Assembly (NCBI RefSeq): GCF_902706035.1 | Contig: NZ_CACSJA010000007.1 | Span: 62,001-126,000 of the forward strand | Direction: 5' to 3' | DNA from: Pantoea sp. 18069 | GTDB lineage: Bacteria; Pseudomonadota; Gammaproteobacteria; Burkholderiales; Burkholderiaceae_C | Length of the DNA stretch: 64,000 nucleotides | Program-made: the position numbers and the translations under genes | The notes under the pieces: generated by a model | Databases searched by the model: none | What the model was told of the DNA's origin: nothing | What the model saw: the letters and a program-made list of their open reading frames with translations, nothing else | Shown: positions 60,013 to 64,000 of the stretch, piece after piece | Numbering within the stretch: position 1 is the first letter of the stretch | Layout: each line of letters opens with the position of its first letter

Positions 60013-60263
60013 ATGAGCAGAAAGTCTCCGCCGATGTGGCATTCCCGGCAACCGCTCCAGTTCCCGGCCAACGGGTGGTCTTTCCACTCGGCAGGCAACT
60101 GTCCACTGTTGCCCACAAGCAGCGTCATGGCCTCTTTGAGGCGATTCATGTCGTATCGACCCGAGTGCGAAAGACGCTGCCAGTCTTTCAGGAACTCCTT
60201 GGTGTAATCAGATGCGCGCGGGAGATTGGCCCGTTTACTGGCGGCCGTCTTCTTCGAGTTCAC
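59934..60263 (-). CDS. yafQ: YafQ-type mRNA interferase toxin
   Basis: 109 residues, RelE fold. The C-terminal half follows E. coli YafQ: KDHPLAGNWSGCRECHIGGD then FLLIYTL and AGTHSELFG, with catalytic-type His63, His76, Asp80, His104 and Phe108. Trp68 of YafQ is Phe81 here. About 17 extra residues precede the usual start. It overlaps the antitoxin end by 29 nt and the ada 3' end by 79 nt on the opposite strand. It should cleave mRNA on the ribosome when free of DinJ. Confidence 0.88.
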   Translation of the reverse strand: MNSKKTAASKRANLPRASDYTKEFLKDWQRLSHSGRYDMNRLKEAMTLLVGNSGQLPAEWKDHPLAGNWSGCRECHIGGDFLLIYTLDDTGKHGLVVFVRAGTHSELFG

Positions 60264-60513
60264 TGATCAATGCCTCGACATTGTCAAAACGGGCGCGGCG
60301 GCTCTGGATGATCTCGCTGGCCTCCTGCATCGCCGTCTGTGTGGCGGCGTTCGGCGCCCGAAGCGAAAAGGGCAGCTCCTTGTCAGCGACCACGCGGGTC
60401 AGGAATACACGAACTGCATCGGAAACGGTCAGTCCCATTGCAGCCAAGGTTTCTGTCGCCTCCGCCTTGATGCGCTCATCGATGCGAACATGGACCATCG
60501 TGGTAGTTGCCAT
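60235..60513 (-). CDS. dinJ: RelB/DinJ family antitoxin
   Basis: 92 residues: ribbon-helix-helix MATTTMVHVRIDERIKAEAT then MGLTVSDAVRVFLTRVVADKELPF, the RelB/DinJ signature, followed by an acidic toxin-binding tail. The ATG at 60513 follows AAGGAGTCTCC. It is cotranscribed with the overlapping YafQ gene. A perfect TTGAGATAC-ATT-GTATCTCAA dyad in the promoter is the probable autorepression site. Confidence 0.9.
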   Translation of the reverse strand: MATTTMVHVRIDERIKAEATETLAAMGLTVSDAVRVFLTRVVADKELPFSLRAPNAATQTAMQEASEIIQSRRARFDNVEALISELEEDGRQ

Positions 60514-60532
60514 GGAGACTCCTTGATATCTA

Positions 60533-60553
60533 TTGAGATACATTGTATCTCAA
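60533..60553. promoter_or_regulatory. DinJ/YafQ operator
   Basis: TTGAGATAC-ATT-GTATCTCAA, 9-bp perfect arms with a 3-bp spacer, lies 20 bp before the antitoxin ATG. Palindromes of this form are bound by RHH antitoxins with their toxin. Confidence 0.8.
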
Positions 60554-60626
60554 GGCCTCAAACGTGCGATCAGAATCACGGTTGCGGTAGAGATTGAAGC
60601 TGAACGCCAGCGACTGCGGCCAGGCT

Positions 60627-61547
60627 TCAAGCGTCCGGCGGCTGAAAGCGCTCGGCGAGAAAATCAATGAACACGCGCAGCTTGGGCGAGGGATATCTTC
60701 CCGAAGGCCACAGCATGCGGAACGTCGCGAACCGCGGCTCGGTGTGTTCCGCGAGCACCCGGCGCAGGCGGCCCTGCGCCAGGCCTTCGCGCGCGGCGAA
60801 CTCCGGCAGGCAGGTGATGCCCAGCCCGCGCTCGGCAAAACAGACACGGGCTTCGATGGTGTTGCAGACCATGGAAGCGGGCAAGCCGATTTGCGCTTTG
60901 TGCGCCGGCCAGCGCAGCGGCCAGGTTTCGAGCTTGCCGGTGTTGGTGAAGCAGTAATGCAGACATGCGTGCTGCGCCAGATCGGCGGGGCGCTGGGGCA
61001 GACCCCGGCGTGCCAGGTACGCAGGCGACGCCACCAGCCACATGGGAAAGCTGCCCAGTATCCGCGACGACAGGCCCGAGTCTTCGGGCTCACCGGTGCG
61101 CAGCACCGCATCGAAGCCTTCTTCGATCACATTGACGACGCGGTCCGTCAGGTCCAGTTGCAGATCGATTTCCGGATGGGCCTGCATGAAATCCGCGATC
61201 ACCGGCAGGAACAGCGAGCCGACCAGCGGCAAGCCGACCTTGAGCCGCCCGCGCGGCGTCTGCGCGGACTGCGACAGTTCCAGTTCGGCATCCTGGATTT
61301 CGGCCAGCACGCGCCGGCAGCGCGCCAGGAACATGCTGCCTTCGGCGGTCAGCGTGATGCTGCGCGTGCTGCGGTGAAACAGGCGCACGCCCAGCCGCGC
61401 TTCGAGCCTGGCCATGCGCTTGCCCACCGCCGAGGCCGACACGCCCAGCAGGCGCCCGGTTTCGGCAAAGCTGCGGGTTTCGGCCACCTGCACAAACACC
61501 GCGAAGTCGCCCACGCTATCCAGTGACAAGGCATTCATTACGGACAT
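60627..61547 (-). CDS. LysR family transcriptional regulator
   Basis: 306 residues: HTH FAVFVQVAETRSFAETGRLLGVSASAVGKRMARLEARLGVRLF and effector domain GRLKVGLPLVGSLFLPVIADF...GLGITCLPEFAAREGL, the CrgA/DmlR-like group. AGGAG lies directly before the ATG. It is divergent from an MFS efflux gene, so that gene is the probable target. Confidence 0.9.
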   Translation of the reverse strand: MSVMNALSLDSVGDFAVFVQVAETRSFAETGRLLGVSASAVGKRMARLEARLGVRLFHRSTRSITLTAEGSMFLARCRRVLAEIQDAELELSQSAQTPRGRLKVGLPLVGSLFLPVIADFMQAHPEIDLQLDLTDRVVNVIEEGFDAVLRTGEPEDSGLSSRILGSFPMWLVASPAYLARRGLPQRPADLAQHACLHYCFTNTGKLETWPLRWPAHKAQIGLPASMVCNTIEARVCFAERGLGITCLPEFAAREGLAQGRLRRVLAEHTEPRFATFRMLWPSGRYPSPKLRVFIDFLAERFQPPDA

Positions 61548-61641
61548 TTTTCTCCTGACAAAAAGGAAATATAGCCGTCTTTATCCGCAATTGCTTCAAG
61601 CCTATCGTGGCAACTCCTGCTTACTTGTGCCTGGATTCGCT

Positions 61642-62862
61642 TTGCCCAACTCTCCCACTTCCTCTTCTTTGCTTGGCCCACAGGTCGATGCGGTGATCGA
61701 CCACGAAGCCACGCCGGCGCCGGCCTTTCCCTGGGCCGGCCTGCTCGCGCTGGCCACCGCGGGCTTTCTGACCATACTGACCGAGGCCCTGCCCGCAGGA
61801 CTGCTGCCGCAGATCAGCGCCGACCTGGGAGTCTCCCAAGGCATGGCCGGGCAACTGGTGACGCTGTATGCCATAGGCTCGCTGGTCGCGGCCATTCCGC
61901 TGATGGCCGCGACGCGCTCCTGGCGGCGGCGAACGCTGCTGCTGCTTGCGATCGGCGGCTTCCTCGTGGTCAACCTGATCACGGCGCTGTCGAGTTCCTA
62001 CACGCTGACGCTGGTCGCCCGCTTTGGCGCCGGCGTGTTCGCAGGCCTGGTCTGGGCGCTGCTGGCAAGCCATGCGGGCCGCATGGTGCCCCGGGCGATG
62101 CAGGGCAAGGCCATCGCAGTGGCCATGGTCGGCACGCCGCTGGCCTTGTCGATAGGCATACCGGGCGGCACGCTGCTCGGCGACCTGGTCGGTTGGCGCA
62201 CCGCGTTTGCGATCATGTCGGCGCTCTCGGTGCTGTTGATGGTGTGGATTCGCTACCAGCTGCCCGACTTCGCGGGCCGGACGGCCGGCGAGAGGACGCG
62301 GATGACCGCGGTGCTGATGCTGCCGGGGCTGCGCTCGGTGCTCGCCGTGACCTTGCTGTTCGTGCTCGCCCACAACATTCTCTACACCTATATCGCACCA
62401 TGGCTGACGTCGGTCCGGTCCGTGCAACGGGTCGATGTGGTGCTACTGGTGTTCGGTGCTGCGGCCTTGCTGGGCATCTGGGGGGTGGGCCTGCTTGTGG
62501 ACCGCTGGCTGCGCGCGCTGGTCCTGGCCAGCATGGCCGCGTTTGGCATCTCGGCGCTTGTGCTGGCACTGCTGGGACAGGTCCCGAGTGCGGTGCTGCC
62601 CGCGGTGACGCTGTGGGGCCTGGCCTTTGGCGGCACCGCGACCCTGTTCCAGACAGCGTCGGCGCGTACCGCGGGTGCCTCAGGCGACATCGCGCAATCG
62701 ATGATCGTGACGGTATGGAATCTGGGCATCGCGGGCGGCGGATTGGCCGGGGCCTTTTTGCTGCAGACCTGGGGGGCACAGACGTTTGCCTGGACGGTAC
62801 TGGCCTTGATGGCCGCGGCGCTGGCCATCGTGGCCAAGGCGCGCCAGCATGGCTTCCAATGA
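61642..62862 (+). CDS. MFS transporter, AraJ/arabinose-efflux-like
   Basis: 406 residues with 12 hydrophobic segments. ADLGVSQGMAGQLVTLYAIGSLVAAIPLM and WRRRTLLLLAIGGFLVVNLI are the helix 2-3 region, followed by GRMVPRAMQGKAIAVAMVGTPLALSIGIPGG. The AraJ/YdhP efflux group is indicated. The start is uncertain: TTG at 61642 has GGA 7 nt upstream, and GTG at 61627 is the alternative. It is divergent from a LysR regulator and is probably a drug or metabolite exporter in the inner membrane. Confidence 0.85.
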   Translation: MPNSPTSSSLLGPQVDAVIDHEATPAPAFPWAGLLALATAGFLTILTEALPAGLLPQISADLGVSQGMAGQLVTLYAIGSLVAAIPLMAATRSWRRRTLLLLAIGGFLVVNLITALSSSYTLTLVARFGAGVFAGLVWALLASHAGRMVPRAMQGKAIAVAMVGTPLALSIGIPGGTLLGDLVGWRTAFAIMSALSVLLMVWIRYQLPDFAGRTAGERTRMTAVLMLPGLRSVLAVTLLFVLAHNILYTYIAPWLTSVRSVQRVDVVLLVFGAAALLGIWGVGLLVDRWLRALVLASMAAFGISALVLALLGQVPSAVLPAVTLWGLAFGGTATLFQTASARTAGASGDIAQSMIVTVWNLGIAGGGLAGAFLLQTWGAQTFAWTVLALMAAALAIVAKARQHGFQ

Positions 62863-63009
62863 CAAGGGGGCAGCGAAAATGCCCTGGCGTTGATGCTCGC
62901 CGGCCGTGCGCCGCATCTGCGCGATTTCAAGCGTACCTATGCCGAATGCCACCTGCAATTGCCCTGTGCGCCCAACAGCCGCTGTCCGCTCCTATAATCG
63001 CAGCACCCG
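62863..63009. promoter_or_regulatory. Spacer with the cobO promoter
   Basis: An exact TATAAT at 62993-62998 lies about 12 bp before the riboswitch P1 stem, fitting a -10 box for a transcript that begins near 63005. A frame across 62888-62998 has protein-like composition (ALMLAGRAPHLRDFKRTY) but no start, so it may be a relic. Nothing else seen. Confidence 0.5.
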
Positions 63010-63200
63010 TACAGGAGTCCCATGCCGAAGCCTCGGCCCGGGGTGAAACGGGAAGACCGGTGACCCCGAGGATTTCCTTGGCCATTCCGGCGCAGCCCCC
63101 GCTGCTGTAAGCCTGACAGACACACTTCAATGCCACTGGGCGCCTGCCCGGGAAGGTGGTGTGCGCTGGATGACGGCGAGCCAGAATACCGACCTGTACG
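63010..63200 (+). ncRNA. Cobalamin riboswitch
   Basis: The P1 helix is GTACAGG (63010-63016) with CCTGTAC (63194-63200). Conserved elements appear in order: GTGAAACGGGAA (63044-63055), GACCGGTG, GCTGCTGTAAGCCTGA (63101-63116), GCCACTGG (63133-63140), GGGAAGG (63150-63156), and the B12 box GAGCCAGAATACCGACC (63179-63195). It controls the following cobO gene, turning it down when adenosylcobalamin is plentiful. The 126 nt to the ATG form the expression platform and include a CTGCGC-CTTC-GCGCAG hairpin. Confidence 0.93.
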
Positions 63201-63326
63201 AAAGCTTTGTATGCCACGGGGTGTGGGCCGTTTGCTGACCGGCCGCTGCTGCGCCTTCGCGCAGCCTGCCCTTCGCTGACATCTCCCCCCCTTGGCGCCC
63301 TTCATACGGTTTGGCTCGGGGAGAGC

Positions 63327-63956
63327 ATGACGGACGACCAGTTTCAACAAGCGCATGCCCGGCGCATGCAGCAGAAAAAAGCCCAGGTGGATGCGGCCGT
63401 CGAACGCTCGCACGCGCTGCATGGCGTGGTGGTGCTGATGACCGGCCACGGCAAGGGCAAGACCACGTCCGCCTTCGGCACGCTGTACCGGGCGCTAGGC
63501 CATGGCCAGCGCGCAGGCGTCGTGCAGTTCATCACCGGCACGCAGTCCAATGGCGAAATTACGTTCTTGCTGCAGCAAGGCCTGCTCGGGCCCGGCGCGT
63601 TCGCGCGCGTCGCCTACCATGCGATGGCCACGGGCTGCACCTGGAACAGCCAGGGCTGGGCCGCGGACAAGGCCGCCGCCGATATCGCCTGGCAGGCTGC
63701 GCGGCGCATGCTCGCCGACCCCACGCTGAACCTGGTGCTGCTGGACGAACTGACTTTCATGCTCGAGTACGGCTATCTCGACGCGAGCGACGTGGCCGCG
63801 GCGATACGCGCCCGGCCGCCGCAGCAAAATGTGGTGATCACCGGCCGCAGCGCGCCGCCTGCACTGCTGGCGCTCGCCGACACCGTGAGCGAAATCGCCG
63901 ACACCCGGCATGCCTTCCGCGCCGGGGTCAAGGCCCAGGCCGGCCTGGACTTCTGA
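63327..63956 (+). CDS. cobO: Cob(I)yrinic acid a,c-diamide adenosyltransferase
   Basis: 209 residues, CobA/CobO/BtuR type. It has the P-loop VVLMTGHGKGKTTSAFG (Lys43, Lys45), VVQFITGT, WNSQGWAADKAAADIAW, LVLLDELTFMLEYGYLD and QNVVITGRSAPPALLALAD. It transfers the adenosyl group from ATP to cobalt in cobalamin synthesis or salvage. GGGGAGAGC precedes the ATG. It lies downstream of a cobalamin riboswitch, and the next frame starts with TGATG overlap, implying a B12 operon continuing beyond the window. Confidence 0.95.
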   Translation: MTDDQFQQAHARRMQQKKAQVDAAVERSHALHGVVVLMTGHGKGKTTSAFGTLYRALGHGQRAGVVQFITGTQSNGEITFLLQQGLLGPGAFARVAYHAMATGCTWNSQGWAADKAAADIAWQAARRMLADPTLNLVLLDELTFMLEYGYLDASDVAAAIRARPPQQNVVITGRSAPPALLALADTVSEIADTRHAFRAGVKAQAGLDF

Positions 63957-64000
63957 TGCAGCGCACCGCCCGCGCCTGGGCCATGGCCTGTGGCGCAGCC
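63956..64000 (+). CDS. Start of the next B12-operon gene (partial)
   Basis: An ATG overlapping the cobO stop opens a frame of 15 visible codons (MQRTARAWAMACGAA). The basic start followed by small hydrophobic residues could be the start of a membrane protein or signal peptide. Too short to assign. Confidence 0.4.
   Translation, partial: MQRTARAWAMACGAA

Overview
This 64 kb, high-GC window looks like a chromosomal segment from a beta-proteobacterium of the order Burkholderiales, most likely Comamonadaceae. The assignment rests on inference: eight stand-alone Bug/TctC-type periplasmic binding proteins, many LysR, LacI, IclR and MarR regulators, an Entner-Doudoroff gluconate locus, and compact ATGA-overlapping operons. 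No rRNA, tRNA or CRISPR array was recognised.

Layout. (a) 1-5.3 kb, minus strand: a sugar-acid-type operon (Bug receptor, HpaI aldolase, FAD-linked oxidase, IlvD/Edd dehydratase, RraA-like protein), divergent from a LacI regulator with an 18-bp perfect palindrome between them. (b) 6.6-13.5 kb: class II aldolase, Bug, 2-hydroxyacid dehydrogenase, two LysR genes, Bug, alpha/beta hydrolase. (c) 13.7-16.1 kb: an oxidoreductase gene whose last codons lie inside a solo IscB element. The element has a structured upstream RNA region (candidate omega RNA), an intact RuvC/HNH IscB and terminal hairpins. (d) 16.1-24 kb: GFA protein, broken flavin reductase, LysR, VOC protein, GhrA-like dehydrogenase, vanAB with a MarR gene and a palindromic operator, and a decayed hipBA-like locus in an AT-rich patch. 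(e) 23.9-31.7 kb: complete gluconate module (TRAP transporter, gntK, edd, eda, SDR, LacI-type GntR with two palindromic operators). (f) 32.1-39.5 kb: aromatic-type catabolic operon (extradiol dioxygenase, IclR, MhpA-like hydroxylase, FAH, class II aldolase, two Bugs). It is bounded on the right by a deleted duplicate of the 3' end of gntR. (g) 39.8-52.4 kb: a lipoprotein with a ubiquitin-protease-like motif, LacI regulator with two operators, talarate/galactarate dehydratase, further Bugs, 2-hydroxyacid dehydrogenases, a RidA relic, a citrate synthase with an N-terminal HTH, FAH and SDR. (h) 52.5-57.2 kb: Zur and a FecI-FecR-TonB siderophore receptor unit with a Fur box. (i) 57.3-64 kb: GNAT, PhnB-like protein, an Ada lacking all four zinc cysteines, a DinJ/YafQ module overlapping the ada 3' end, LysR/MFS pair, and a cobalamin riboswitch ahead of cobO.

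Functionally the window is a mosaic of small catabolic modules. Each typically pairs a Bug receptor with one to four enzymes and a local regulator. The most unusual content is the IscB/candidate omega RNA element, the cysteine-less Ada N-domain, the USP-like lipoprotein and several gene relics that record recent rearrangement.
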